From a bacterium (GTDB taxonomy: Bacteria > UBP18 > UBA7526): DNA of 54,532 nucleotides. The DNA lies in NCBI GenBank assembly GCA_030615855.1, contig JAUWYL010000006.1, forward strand, positions 1-54,532, given 5' to 3'. The notes under the pieces were generated by a model. The model was not told the origin of the DNA, searched no databases, and saw only the letters and a list, made by a program, of their open reading frames with translations. Positions 24,581 through 33,078 of the stretch are shown here, in pieces (within the stretch, counting starts at the first letter, position 1; each line of letters begins with the position of its first letter). A program made the position numbers and the translations under genes.

Positions 24581-24988
24581 TTTTTCCAACAATTCCCTTT
24601 CCAGATCGTAGGTCTGGAAACGCAATCTTTTAAACTTTGCCCCTGTGGAAGGATTGATCTTTTTAGTAAACTCCTCCAAGACCCTAAAGGATTCCTCTGT
24701 CCGCTTCATGTTAGAAGTAACGATGTCCTGATAGCTTTTTCTTCTTCCTTCACTCCTGGGATAGGTTCTGGCACCCACGTCCTTTCTGACATCACGAATG
24801 GCAAATAATTTCTTAGTGTCGATCTTGAGGCTTTGGATAATCTTTGTTACCTGGTGGCGAACGCCTTTGAGTTTCTTAGTCAGTTTCTCATCACAGAGGA
24901 TGAACCGAGCCACTTCCTCACAGACCCTCAATCCCTCCCTTGCCCGATTGATATTGGCATCGAATATCCTATAAATCTCCTCTTTCAT
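24554..24988 (-). CDS. thiD2: ThiD2-like HMP-phosphate kinase
   Basis: The 144-aa protein matches the small domain that is often fused in front of ThiE (ThiD2 family) and that has been reported as an HMP-phosphate kinase unrelated to ThiD. It has the family opening YRIFDANINRAREGLRVCEE, then VARFILCDEKLTKKLKGVRH, DVGARTYPRSEGRR near residue 72 and NMKRTEESFRVLEEF near 92. Here it stands alone before thiE and thiC, so the three would carry the pyrimidine branch and coupling. Its last seven residues come from a GAAAGTG repeat. AGAGGAG precedes the ATG. Confidence 0.8.
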   Translation of the reverse strand: MKEEIYRIFDANINRAREGLRVCEEVARFILCDEKLTKKLKGVRHQVTKIIQSLKIDTKKLFAIRDVRKDVGARTYPRSEGRRKSYQDIVTSNMKRTEESFRVLEEFTKKINPSTGAKFKRLRFQTYDLERELLEKLESGKVSR

Positions 24989-25013
24989 TTTCTCCTCTTT
25001 TAAACGCTAAGTT

Positions 25014-25100
25014 ATTATGACAGTGCGTTTCACTTGCCCTGTTTAATCAAGTCGCACTGGCATAACAAAGTTCTCTGCGAAGCAGAGGCGTCTTTATCAT
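25014..25100. repeat. Hairpin repeats between divergent thiD2 and MFS genes
   Basis: GTTATTATGACAGTGCG near 25018 is inverted, with a small gap, as CGCACTGGCATAAC near 25069. A second small hairpin, CTCTG-CGAAG-CAGAG, follows. Both resemble the GCGAAGC-type repeats elsewhere in the window. Confidence 0.6.
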
Positions 25101-25141
25101 ACCATAATAGAGCATTTCGTTCAAACTTTTGTTTTTAGATT

Positions 25142-25181
25142 TTGCTACACTTTGTGTCCGATCGGACAACGTTTGTAGCAA
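25142..25181. promoter_or_regulatory. 40-bp near-palindrome in a divergent intergenic region
   Basis: The perfect core TGTCCGATCGGACA (25155-25168) is flanked symmetrically by TTGCTACA and TGTAGCAA. It lies between the divergent thiD2 and MFS genes, about 95 bases before the MFS start. It may be an operator or a terminator-like repeat. Confidence 0.5.
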
Positions 25182-25277
25182 TTATTATTCTTATAGATAA
25201 CGGTGCGCTTCACTCCCCGCCGTTTTTGCTTGCCAAATGAAAGGAAAAGGGTTAGAATAGACAAGGGGGCAGATAGT

Positions 25278-26567
25278 ATGAACGATAAACTAAAGGAATG
25301 GAAGAAGGAAATCACCAAGAATCATAGGTGGAATACCGTAGTTACCATTCTGGATGGGGCATTCTTCTTCTTCGGTTTGGGGTTTGTCTTTGAGATTACC
25401 ATCCTTCCCTTATTCATCAGCAAATTAACCCCCTATAAGTCTGTGGTGGGCCTGGCTTCTGCCTTATGGATGCTGGGCTTCTTTGGTCCCCAGATCATCT
25501 CTGCTCGCCTGGTAGAACCCCTGGCGCGCAAGAAGAGGCTGGTCTTTCTGGTGGGGATGGGGCAGCGCCTCCCCTGGTTATTCTTAGCCCTGGCTACCTA
25601 TTTTTTCATAAGGGAAGGTTCTCTGGCAGGTCTCCTTCTCTTCTTCGTTCTCTATGGATGCTATGCCCTTGCGGGAGGATTTAACTTCGTCCCCTGGCTC
25701 GATCTAATCGGGAAGATTCTTCTGCCCAAAAAGAGAGGCCGGGTTCTGGGATTCAATCGCTTTGCGGGAGGTATCCTGGGGATAGTGGGGGCCTTGATAG
25801 CAGGTCGTATCTTGAGCCATTTCCCATTCCCCAATAACTTCTCCTTCTGTTTCCTCTTGGCCTTCTTGATGACCTCAATCTCCCTGACCGCCTTCTCTTT
25901 CTATAAAGAACCTGCTTATCCGGTAGTCAAAAAGAGAATAGCCTGGAAAGTTTATTTCAAAGGGCTAGGAAGGATTTTAAGAGAGAATAAGAATTACTCC
26001 TACTGCCTCCTGGCCAATATCATCCTCTGCTTTGTGGCCATGGCTACCCCCTTCTATGCCCTCTACGGAATTGAGAAACTAAAGGCCCCGGAAGGATGGA
26101 TAGGGATATTTACTGCCTTAGTCTTGGGGGCGCAGACGATAACTTACGTTCTCTGGGGATATTTAGGGGACAGGCGGGGGTATAAAGGAGTGATGGTCTT
26201 GTCTGCTTTATTTGCGGGTGGGGCCGCGGTCCTGGCCCTTCTTGCGGGAAGTATTGGGCTCTATTTGCTTGTCTTCATTCTCTTGGGTTTCTATATGAGT
26301 GCCGTCATGCTGGGATATATGAATATCGTCTTAGAGTTTTCCCCACCCGAAGAGCGCCCCACCTACATCGGATTGGGCCACACCATACTCGCCCTTCCCT
26401 TAACCGTTGCCCCCCTCCTGGGTGGCCTTTTGATAGATAGGATAGGCTATCGCTTCGTCTTTGGTCTAACCGCTCTTGTGGCCTTTGTAAGCCTATCCAT
26501 CCTAGTCCTAATGGTGAAGGAGCCCCGCCGCCACTACTCCTTCTGGAGCACGGATGGGCACGGATAA
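25278..26567 (+). CDS. Major facilitator superfamily transporter
   Basis: This 429-aa protein has about twelve membrane helices in two halves, with a long loop near residue 215 (KKRIAWKVYFKGLGRILREN). The loop after helix 2 has EPLARKKRLVFLVGMGQRLPW, and the sixth loop has GYLGDRRGYKGVMVLSALFA, the G-x-L-x-D-R-x-G-x-(K/R) signature of MFS. The substrate is unknown. The ATG at 25278 follows AAGGGGGC; the longer frame from 25203 runs through repeat. The last residues, STDGHG, are encoded by a CACGGATGGG repeat. Confidence 0.85.
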   Translation: MNDKLKEWKKEITKNHRWNTVVTILDGAFFFFGLGFVFEITILPLFISKLTPYKSVVGLASALWMLGFFGPQIISARLVEPLARKKRLVFLVGMGQRLPWLFLALATYFFIREGSLAGLLLFFVLYGCYALAGGFNFVPWLDLIGKILLPKKRGRVLGFNRFAGGILGIVGALIAGRILSHFPFPNNFSFCFLLAFLMTSISLTAFSFYKEPAYPVVKKRIAWKVYFKGLGRILRENKNYSYCLLANIILCFVAMATPFYALYGIEKLKAPEGWIGIFTALVLGAQTITYVLWGYLGDRRGYKGVMVLSALFAGGAAVLALLAGSIGLYLLVFILLGFYMSAVMLGYMNIVLEFSPPEERPTYIGLGHTILALPLTVAPLLGGLLIDRIGYRFVFGLTALVAFVSLSILVLMVKEPRRHYSFWSTDGHG

Positions 26568-26630
26568 CATACGGATGGGCACGGATTTATCCGTGATAAT
26601 CCGTCTTTTCAATCCGTGATAATCCGTGTA
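26549..26630. repeat. CACGGATGGG / ATCCGTGATA repeat between convergent genes
   Basis: Units of CACGGATGGGCACGGATAA point right and ATCCGTGATAATCCGTC point left, meeting at the perfect hairpin ACGGAT-TT-ATCCGT (26581-26594). It overlaps the end of the MFS gene and stops at the efp stop codon, and could end transcription from both sides. Confidence 0.75.
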
Positions 26631-27188
26631 TTAGGCCCTTTCTAAATATTCTCCAGTCCTGGTGTCTACCTTAACCACATCCCCAGTGTTTACAAATAGC
26701 GGAACCTGAATTATAGCACCGGTCTTCAGGGTGGCCGGTTTTGTGCCCGAGGTTGCTCGATCTCCCCTTAACCCTGGTTCGGTATGGATAACCTTCAAAG
26801 AGACAGTAATGGGCAGTTCCATCCCCAGGATTTTTCCTTTATAAGTTAAAAGCTCAACTTTAGTGTTCTCTTTTAAGAAGCGAATCCCCTCCCCTATCTG
26901 GGAGGTACCCAGGGTCACTTGTTCGTATGTCTCATCATCCATGAAGACCAGGCTCCCACCTTCTCTATAGAGATACTCCATCTTCTTCTTTATTAGATGT
27001 GCCTCTTCAAACTTGGTACCCGCTCTAAAGGTTCGATCTATAATGCTTCCCGTGGTGAGGTTCTTGAGTTTGGTGCGCATTACTGCTCCACCCTTGCCCG
27101 GCTTGTGATGCTGGAACCAGAGGATGAGATGAATCTGGCCATCCACAATGATGGCCATTCCATTTCTAAAATCCTTTGTGGAGATCAT
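26631..27188 (-). CDS. efp: Elongation factor P
   Basis: EF-P relieves ribosome stalling at proline stretches. The 185-aa protein has the three-domain length of bacterial EF-P. The tip loop KPGKGGA near residues 29-35 contains the lysine that is modified in many species. Downstream are VMRTKLKNLTTGSIIDRTFR, VELLTYKGKILGMELPITV near 123 and the C-terminal OB domain with TEPGLRGDRATSGTKPATLKTGA and VDTRTGEYLERA. The modifying enzymes are not in the window. A GGGGGGTAGG lies before the ATG, ten bases after the M24 peptidase stop. Confidence 0.96.
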   Translation of the reverse strand: MISTKDFRNGMAIIVDGQIHLILWFQHHKPGKGGAVMRTKLKNLTTGSIIDRTFRAGTKFEEAHLIKKKMEYLYREGGSLVFMDDETYEQVTLGTSQIGEGIRFLKENTKVELLTYKGKILGMELPITVSLKVIHTEPGLRGDRATSGTKPATLKTGAIIQVPLFVNTGDVVKVDTRTGEYLERA

Positions 27189-27198
27189 CCTACCCCCC

Positions 27199-28266
27199 TT
27201 ACAATTCGGGAAGTTCTTCTGGAGCTCTCTTGCTCAATACCTGGCATCCTTTCTCAGTAACCAGAACCATATCCTCAATTCTCATACCACCCCATCCTGG
27301 GATATAGATCCCAGGCTCCACAGTTAGAACCATCCCTGGTTCAAGGGGGGTATGATCCTCTACTTTCAGATAGGGTCCCTCATGCACTTCCCTTCCTACC
27401 CCATGGCCGAGTCCATGGCCAAAAAACTTTCCATAGCCTTCCTTAGCAATTATGTTTCGAGCGATTCTATCTATCCAGGAACATTCTATTCCTGGTCTAA
27501 TCTTCTCTATGGCCTCACTCTGGGCATGATAAAGAAAGGAATAGATCCTTCTCTGTCTTTTAGTCGCTCCCCCTAAGACAAAGGTACGTGTGAGATCAGA
27601 GGAATACCCCCGATAAATTGCTCCACAGTCTATCTTGATCAGATCTCCCTTTCTTAATTTTGTTATGGAAGGTTTACTGTGGGGATAAGAAGTCCTCTTG
27701 CCAAAGGCGACTATGGGAGGAAAAGCGCTTCCCTCAGCTTCTCTCTTTTTTATCTCATATTCCAGGAGGGTAGATAGTTCCTTTTCTGGTATATGAATCC
27801 TTATTTTCCTTAGCGTATTAGCTAAAGCATTTTCGGTAATTCTAATTGCTTTCTTGATCGATTTAATCTCTCCTTGATCTTTAATACGACGAAGATTTTC
27901 TACCAATCCCTTGGTGGAAATTAATCTAAGCCCCTTTAGATTTTTAGAAAAAAGACGATAGCGAGAATAGGATAAATGTTCCGCCTCAAATCCTAATTTC
28001 TTAATCTTTAGCTTATTTAGGACCGGGGCTAAGGCCTTGAGGAGTGGGCCTTTTCTCTTTTTTATCTGGAACTTAATTACCTTTCTCCTTGCCTCTTCCA
28101 GATAGCGAAAGTCAGTGAAAAGTATCGCTTTCTTCAGAGTGATTAAAGCGGCATCTTCAGAACCAGCGAAGCCGCTTAGATAACCGATGTTTATGGGATT
28201 GGTTAATAGGAGAACGGGGATCTTCTTTTCGACCATCCTCTCTCTCAATCTTTTTAATCTTTGCAT
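27199..28266 (-). CDS. M24-family aminopeptidase (Xaa-Pro type)
   Basis: This 355-aa protein has a creatinase-like N-terminal domain (residues 1-125) and a pita-bread catalytic domain. The five metal ligands are visible in IDCGAIYRGYSSDLTRTFVL (two Asp, near 213 and 224), GHGLGHGVGREVHEGP (His, near 285), LTVEPGIYIP (Glu, near 318) and MRIEDMVLV (Glu, near 332). It is probably a prolidase or Xaa-Pro aminopeptidase, commonly encoded just before efp as here. Its start overlaps the end of the glycosyltransferase gene by 13 bases. Confidence 0.9.
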   Translation of the reverse strand: MQRLKRLRERMVEKKIPVLLLTNPINIGYLSGFAGSEDAALITLKKAILFTDFRYLEEARRKVIKFQIKKRKGPLLKALAPVLNKLKIKKLGFEAEHLSYSRYRLFSKNLKGLRLISTKGLVENLRRIKDQGEIKSIKKAIRITENALANTLRKIRIHIPEKELSTLLEYEIKKREAEGSAFPPIVAFGKRTSYPHSKPSITKLRKGDLIKIDCGAIYRGYSSDLTRTFVLGGATKRQRRIYSFLYHAQSEAIEKIRPGIECSWIDRIARNIIAKEGYGKFFGHGLGHGVGREVHEGPYLKVEDHTPLEPGMVLTVEPGIYIPGWGGMRIEDMVLVTEKGCQVLSKRAPEELPEL

Positions 28267-29423
28267 CTAAGTCCTTTACTCCTTATTAGTCCCTGATAGA
28301 GGTTATCGATCTTCTCGACCATCAAATCGATATCGAATTCAGGGAAGACTCTCTCCCTCCCCTTCTTTCCCATCTCCTTTGCCATTTCGGGATTATCCAA
28401 TAGAGTGATTATCTTCTCTGTCATGCCCCTGATGTCACCTACCGAGACTAAGAATCCATTCACTCCTTCTTCTATGGCCTCCGGGGCGCCATCCACTTTA
28501 GTAGCAACAATGGGCAATTCACTTGCCATGGCTTCGGGAAAGACCCGGGGAAGACCCTCCCAACGAGAGGTTAAAACTAAAATATTCATAACTTTTAGAA
28601 TCTGGGAGATATCTCTTCGCCAGCCAGTGAGGATTACTTTCTTCTCTAAATTGAGGGCCTTTATTAACCTCTCAATCTCTGATCTTAACTCCCCATCCCC
28701 AATTAGAAGGAATTGAGTTTCGGGTCTCTTCTCTATTACCTGGTTGGCCACTTTAACAAAGTCCAGAGGGGCCTTCTGGGGCTTGAAGGGGGCGATCATG
28801 GCCACTACTTTAGTATCCGGATCAAGGCTCAATTCCTTCCTCTTTTCCGCAATATTCACTTCCACATTCTGGAACCGGGAGGGTTTTATTCCACTTCGGA
28901 TAAGAGTATACTTCTCTTTCCTTCCAATTCTATCCTGTATACCCGTCTTTATATTTGCTTGGGAGACGGCGATTAATCTATCTGTAATTTTACTTGTCAT
29001 CTTCTCTAAGAAAATGAAGGGCCTTCTCTTTAAGAAGTTCTGTTTGGGATAGAATCCCCAGCCATGGATGGTATGAATAATGATGGGCACCTTAGCCAAT
29101 CTGGCTGCCGACCTCCCCAGGATCCCGGCCTTTGAGGAATGGGTATGGATGATATCAATCTTTTCTCTTTTACAAAAGTGAAATAGTTTAATCAAAGCAA
29201 TTAAATCCTTCAAGGGATTGATGGGACGTATGAGTTCTGGAATAAAGAATGCTTTTGCATCCTTTAATTCTCTCGCCCTCTCTATTAGTATTCCCTCATC
29301 ATTGGCGGCTAAGAAAAGGTTATATCTCTCCCGATCAAGGTTTCTTAAAGTGTAGAGAGTATTCTCCTGTGCCCCACCCAGTTCCAACTTAGTAATGGCA
29401 TGCAGAACGTTCAACCTTCTCAT
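28254..29423 (-). CDS. Glycosyltransferase family 4 (polysaccharide locus, GT 1)
   Basis: The 389-aa protein is a GT-B fold retaining glycosyltransferase of family GT4. The N-terminal domain has ITKLELGGAQENTLYTLRNL and IDIIHTHSSKAGILGRSAAR with HTIHGWGF. The C-terminal domain has VAMIAPFKPQKAPLDF, ILTGWRRDISQILKVMNI and the EX7E-type donor site in SRWEGLPRVFPEAMASELP near residue 295. It would transfer a sugar from a nucleotide donor during surface-glycan assembly. I prefer the ATG at 29423; the earlier frame overlaps the epimerase gene and repeat. Confidence 0.85.
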   Translation of the reverse strand: MRRLNVLHAITKLELGGAQENTLYTLRNLDRERYNLFLAANDEGILIERARELKDAKAFFIPELIRPINPLKDLIALIKLFHFCKREKIDIIHTHSSKAGILGRSAARLAKVPIIIHTIHGWGFYPKQNFLKRRPFIFLEKMTSKITDRLIAVSQANIKTGIQDRIGRKEKYTLIRSGIKPSRFQNVEVNIAEKRKELSLDPDTKVVAMIAPFKPQKAPLDFVKVANQVIEKRPETQFLLIGDGELRSEIERLIKALNLEKKVILTGWRRDISQILKVMNILVLTSRWEGLPRVFPEAMASELPIVATKVDGAPEAIEEGVNGFLVSVGDIRGMTEKIITLLDNPEMAKEMGKKGRERVFPEFDIDLMVEKIDNLYQGLIRSKGLRCKD

Positions 29424-29445
29424 GGTATTCTCTGCGTTTTTACTT

Positions 29446-30390
29446 TTATTTTTGCGCTTTTGCGGTTGCAAGCCACGCTACCTCTTTCTCCAGACCTTCT
29501 CTTAACTTCACCTTGGGTTGATAATTTAACAGTTTCTTCGCCTTAGAAATATTGGCGGAGGTATGAAGAACATCCCCTTTTTGTTTTTCAATATATCTTA
29601 TCTTTATTTTCTTATTAGTAATTTCTTCTAATATCTTCAAGGTTTCATTTACTGTAACCTGTGCTCCTCCGCCGATATTTATTATCTCCCCAGTCACTTC
29701 ACTCCAGGCTGCTTTTATGGTTGCTTCTACAGCATCAGAGATATAGGTAAAGTCCCGGGTCTGATTCCCATCTCCGTAGATTGTGATTTCTTTATCGTTC
29801 AACAAAGCCTTGATGAATCTGTGGAAGGCCATGTCAGGCCTCTGCCTCGGGCCATATACTGTGAAGTAGCGCAAAGTAATCACCGGCATTTTATAGGCCT
29901 TATAGTAAAGATAACCAAGACCTTCAGAGGCTAATTTAGTAATCCCGTAAGGGGATATGGGTCTTAAGACATTATCCTCCCTCATAGGCAGGGGGCTCTC
30001 TCCATAAACGGAGGAAGAGGAGGCTAAGATGAACTTCTTCAGGGGAAATTCCTTTACTTCTTCCAATAGTCTTTGAGTTACGGCAATATTATCTCTAATG
30101 TAGATTCCGAAATTCTTTCCCCAGCTTTTCCTCACTCCGGGCTGGGCCGCTAGATGGAAGAGGTAATCGATCCCTTCCAAAGTTTTTTTCAGGTCTAACT
30201 CTAAAAGATTTCCTTCCTGGAAGGAAAAGTTCTTATTCTCTTTAAGGTTTTTTAGATTATTCTCTTTAATCTTGCGGGAATAATAATCAGTAAAGGAATC
30301 GATGGCCCTCACTTCCCATCCCAATTTTAACAATCCTTCTGCTAAATGGGAACCGATGAATCCTGCCACTCCAGTAACTAAGGCTCTCAT
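29446..30390 (-). CDS. NAD-dependent nucleotide-sugar epimerase
   Basis: The 314-aa protein is an extended short-chain dehydrogenase of the UDP-glucose 4-epimerase/UDP-glucuronate 4-epimerase group. It has the Rossmann motif VTGVAGFIGSHLAEGLL, LFHLAAQPGVRKSW near residue 80, SSSSVYGESP near 123, the catalytic YGITK near 148 and RYFTVYGPRQRPDMAFHRF near 172. The RQRPDMA segment favours a UDP-glucuronate epimerase-like enzyme, but the substrate is not certain. Its last residues (ATAKAQK) come from a TTGCAACCGCAAAAGCGCAA repeat that recurs near 42.66 kb. Confidence 0.85.
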   Translation of the reverse strand: MRALVTGVAGFIGSHLAEGLLKLGWEVRAIDSFTDYYSRKIKENNLKNLKENKNFSFQEGNLLELDLKKTLEGIDYLFHLAAQPGVRKSWGKNFGIYIRDNIAVTQRLLEEVKEFPLKKFILASSSSVYGESPLPMREDNVLRPISPYGITKLASEGLGYLYYKAYKMPVITLRYFTVYGPRQRPDMAFHRFIKALLNDKEITIYGDGNQTRDFTYISDAVEATIKAAWSEVTGEIINIGGGAQVTVNETLKILEEITNKKIKIRYIEKQKGDVLHTSANISKAKKLLNYQPKVKLREGLEKEVAWLATAKAQK

Positions 30391-30399
30391 AGTTTAACC

Positions 30400-30545
30400 T
30401 CCCAGACGCTGATTTCTTTTTACTGCCTACTGCGTGGGTGTATTTAACGCAGATACTCAACGCACTTTGTTTGCCTCGAGATGTTAGCCGCAGATTATAA
30501 ATGTTTGATATCAGATTTTACTGACCACTGATTACCGATCACTGA
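30400..30545. repeat. Dispersed repeat region between epimerase and flavoprotein genes
   Basis: The block 30406-30454 is a second copy of 23798-23847 (ACGCTGATTTC start; TTAACGCAGAT end). It is followed by units of ACTGATTACCGATCACTGAT that run into the flavoprotein gene and encode its last residues. Confidence 0.75.
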
Positions 30546-31853
30546 TTACTGACCATTGAGCTGTTGGGCTATTTCCCTCCCCTGATTGATGACGTCCTCC
30601 ATGGAGAGGTACTCCCAGGAACCGAACCTCCCTGTAGAATAGATATTATTCTTTCTTAAAAATCTTTGGCTGGTGGCTACGCTTTCTTTATAATTATGGT
30701 CGTAGAGAGGATAGGCATATCTGATGTCTAAGACAAGTTTTGCCAGAATCTTATCTCGGGAAGTGATAATGCCTGCTTTTATTAAATCCTTTACTATTTT
30801 CTTTGTTATTCTTTTTTTATCAAGTGGTCTATCTTTAGAATAGGAGACCTCAGTATAGATAGAACTCGTCCCTCTGGGGGCAAGATAAGAAGAAAAGTTG
30901 GAGGTAAAGCCCGCTCGATAGAAAGAAAACTCTTTTTCTGGAAAGTAAACCCAGTGCTTATCTGATATATTCTCCCGTTTAATTCCTAAGTTTAGATTGA
31001 AGACTGAAACGTATCTTAGGCGCTTAGAGGCCTTGCTAACTTTCTCTGGAATTCGCTCGATAATCTTTATTAATTTTGGTAGAGGTATAGTAGATACCAA
31101 TCTCTGATATCTTATCTCTCTGCCGTTGCTAAATTTAATCTTTTTATCTTTAAGCGAGATTTTAGTTGCCTTCAAATTTAGATTTATTCTCTTAACAGCG
31201 GAGAGAAAGGATTGGGGTAGTTCCTCTATTCCCCCCTTTAAAGGATAATAGAATCGGATATTATAACCGAAGTCCTTTTCCTGTCTTCCCCTTGCTCCAG
31301 CTAGTACCTCTTTTAAGGTAGGGATGGGAATGAACCCCCTGGTCCATTCTGTGGACATCTCCTCTAAGGGAACAGTCCATAATTTCTCGTTGTAGGGAAT
31401 CATAAAGTGCTTGGCATATCCCTTTCCAAAGTTTCTATAAATCCACTCTTTGAAGTCAACTGGTTTACGGTGTACGGCATACCGTTTACGGTTAGTTCTA
31501 ATCTCCCTGAGACCATCGATGCATTCCTTTACAACTTTAGAGGGCAATCCATAAATATTGGCCTGAAAGGGATACTTGGTATAGATTCCTTTAGAATAGA
31601 TCCAGGCTTTTCGCTTCTGAAGAAAGAGATTCTTTTCTAAAAGTTCTCTAATTAATTTTTTGTTCTTGTCTCTTTTGATGTGAAGCAGATGTCCAGTATG
31701 ATCAAAAGTAAAGCCATTTACCTTCTCGCTTCTGCATAAGCCCCCTACCCGAGACCCCTTCTCAAAGATAGAATAGTCTTTCTTCAAATAATAGGCGCAG
31801 GTTAAACCTGAAAGCCCGGCACCTAAGATAATTATTTTGCTGGATTTTTGCAT
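30546..31853 (-). CDS. UDP-galactopyranose mutase-like / amine-oxidase-like flavoprotein
   Basis: The 435-aa protein has a dinucleotide-binding N terminus (IIILGAGLSGLTCAYYL) followed by VGGLCRSEKVNGFTFDHTGH, typical of the NAD(P)/FAD amine oxidase and UDP-galactopyranose mutase superfamily. FKEWIYRNFGKGYAKHFMIP and YNEKLWTVPLEEMS near residue 150 are shared with GLF-related proteins in polysaccharide loci. The C terminus has YSTGRFGSWEYLSMEDVINQG, an FAD-binding ending. It may interconvert or oxidise a nucleotide sugar. Residues about 118-131 (NRKRYAVHRKPVD) are encoded by a repeat, and the tail LNGQ by another. Confidence 0.78.
   Translation of the reverse strand: MQKSSKIIILGAGLSGLTCAYYLKKDYSIFEKGSRVGGLCRSEKVNGFTFDHTGHLLHIKRDKNKKLIRELLEKNLFLQKRKAWIYSKGIYTKYPFQANIYGLPSKVVKECIDGLREIRTNRKRYAVHRKPVDFKEWIYRNFGKGYAKHFMIPYNEKLWTVPLEEMSTEWTRGFIPIPTLKEVLAGARGRQEKDFGYNIRFYYPLKGGIEELPQSFLSAVKRINLNLKATKISLKDKKIKFSNGREIRYQRLVSTIPLPKLIKIIERIPEKVSKASKRLRYVSVFNLNLGIKRENISDKHWVYFPEKEFSFYRAGFTSNFSSYLAPRGTSSIYTEVSYSKDRPLDKKRITKKIVKDLIKAGIITSRDKILAKLVLDIRYAYPLYDHNYKESVATSQRFLRKNNIYSTGRFGSWEYLSMEDVINQGREIAQQLNGQ
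31462..31494 (-). repeat. In-frame repeat inside the flavoprotein gene
   Basis: Overlapping units of GTTTACGG/GTGTACGG with the inverted pair ACGGT/ACCGT lie in the coding sequence. Repeats of this kind are typical of non-coding gaps in the window. Confidence 0.65.
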
Positions 31854-31863
31854 TTTTAGTTTC

Positions 31864-32025
31864 TCGTTATACGTTGAAGGGTTACGTTGAAAATTTAAAT
31901 ATTAAAAATTAAATATTAAAATTCAAAATTTTACATTTTGCATTGTCATTTTAATTTTTACATTTTGATTTTTGATATTATGCTATATCATTTGATGCGG
32001 GCTTCGTAACCGCAACCGTTTGACG
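31864..32025. repeat. Conserved-end dispersed element, copy 2
   Basis: The left end TCGTTATACGTTGAAGGGTT and right end GCTTCGTAACCGCAACCGTT correspond to the element at 4869-4987. The core here is AT-rich, with tandem AAATATTAAAAATTAAATAT units and TTTTACATTTTG. The two ends are partly inverted to each other. Confidence 0.6.
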
Positions 32026-32050
32026 ATAGCCATCAAGTTTACAGAAGAGA

Positions 32051-33076
32051 TTAGCCATGAATTTCCTCGCGCATTTCAATCTGGGCCAATCTGTGGCCGA
32101 CTAAAAAAGAAACTAAAATGACTAAGCAATAGATAAAAATAGCCCATTTAATTTTTACCAGTGTAACGACTACTCCGACAATGGCCAATAGAATACTAAT
32201 AAGGTAGACAATTAAGACTGTCTTTTTTCTGCTCAGGCCAAGGGCCACCAAGCGGAGAGCGAAGTGGTCATTGCTTGCCCGCAGGATAGAGCGCCCCTTC
32301 TTTGTTCGTAAGGCAGTGACCAGGAAGGTATCGTAGATGGGAATCCCTAAGATAAGGATAGGAGCAAAGAGAGCGATTCTATTTACTGCGGTATAGCTGG
32401 TTCCGATGGCCAGGGCAGCCATGGTAAAGCCCAAGAAGAGGCTTCCCGCATCCCCCATATAGATCTTTGCCGGAAAGAAGTTATATCTCAAGAATCCCAA
32501 GCAGGCACCGGCTAAGGCAGCACAGGCTAAGATAACAAAGGCCTGATTACCAGGTAGAGCAATGGCAACCAATGCTAAAGAGGCGATAAAGACCACTCCG
32601 CTCGATAGACCATCCATAATATCGATGATGTTAAAGGCATTGATGATCCCCACTACCCACAAAATAGTCAAAGGAATACTGGGCCAAAAAGGTAGAAATT
32701 TTAATCTCACGCCAAAGATAATTAGAATAATAGCAGCAATTGTTTCTACAAAGAGTTTCGTCTTTGCGGATAGGCCTTGCAGATCATCGGCTAAGCCCAA
32801 GGCAACAATTAGTATGCTGCCCAGGAGGATGCCCGTTAACCCCTTTTTCCCCTCCTCAGGGATGTTGAGAAGAAAGAATCCGACTATTACTGGGATTAAA
32901 AAGGCAAGGAAAATGGCTACTCCTCCCAGATAGGGAACCGGCTCCTTATGAACCTTTACCGGTGCTCGAGGATGGTCCAGAATATCAAACCTAAAGGCCA
33001 TTCTCCTTGCCAGAGGAGTTAATAAAAAAACCAGAATTAGAGAGGAAAAAAAGGCGATAAAATAATACTGCCACAT
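32051..33076 (-). CDS. Polyprenyl-phosphate GlcNAc-1-phosphate transferase (WecA/TagO family)
   Basis: This 341-aa protein of about ten membrane helices transfers a sugar-1-phosphate to undecaprenyl phosphate, the first step of lipid-linked surface polysaccharides. Motifs are LDHPRAPVKVHKEPVPYLGG near residue 35, LGLADDLQGLSAKTKL near 93 (the DD pair), NAFNIIDIMDGLSSG near 146 and MGDAGSLFLGF near 206. It is the natural initiating enzyme of the locus. AGGTAG precedes the ATG, which nearly abuts the preceding glycosyltransferase stop. Confidence 0.92.
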   Translation of the reverse strand: MWQYYFIAFFSSLILVFLLTPLARRMAFRFDILDHPRAPVKVHKEPVPYLGGVAIFLAFLIPVIVGFFLLNIPEEGKKGLTGILLGSILIVALGLADDLQGLSAKTKLFVETIAAIILIIFGVRLKFLPFWPSIPLTILWVVGIINAFNIIDIMDGLSSGVVFIASLALVAIALPGNQAFVILACAALAGACLGFLRYNFFPAKIYMGDAGSLFLGFTMAALAIGTSYTAVNRIALFAPILILGIPIYDTFLVTALRTKKGRSILRASNDHFALRLVALGLSRKKTVLIVYLISILLAIVGVVVTLVKIKWAIFIYCLVILVSFLVGHRLAQIEMREEIHG

Positions 33077-33078
33077 AA

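Noticed and set aside
25203-25277. N-terminal extension of the MFS protein
   Set aside because: The upstream codons overlap repeat-like sequence and give a basic stretch without similarity; the ATG at 25278 has a ribosome-binding site.
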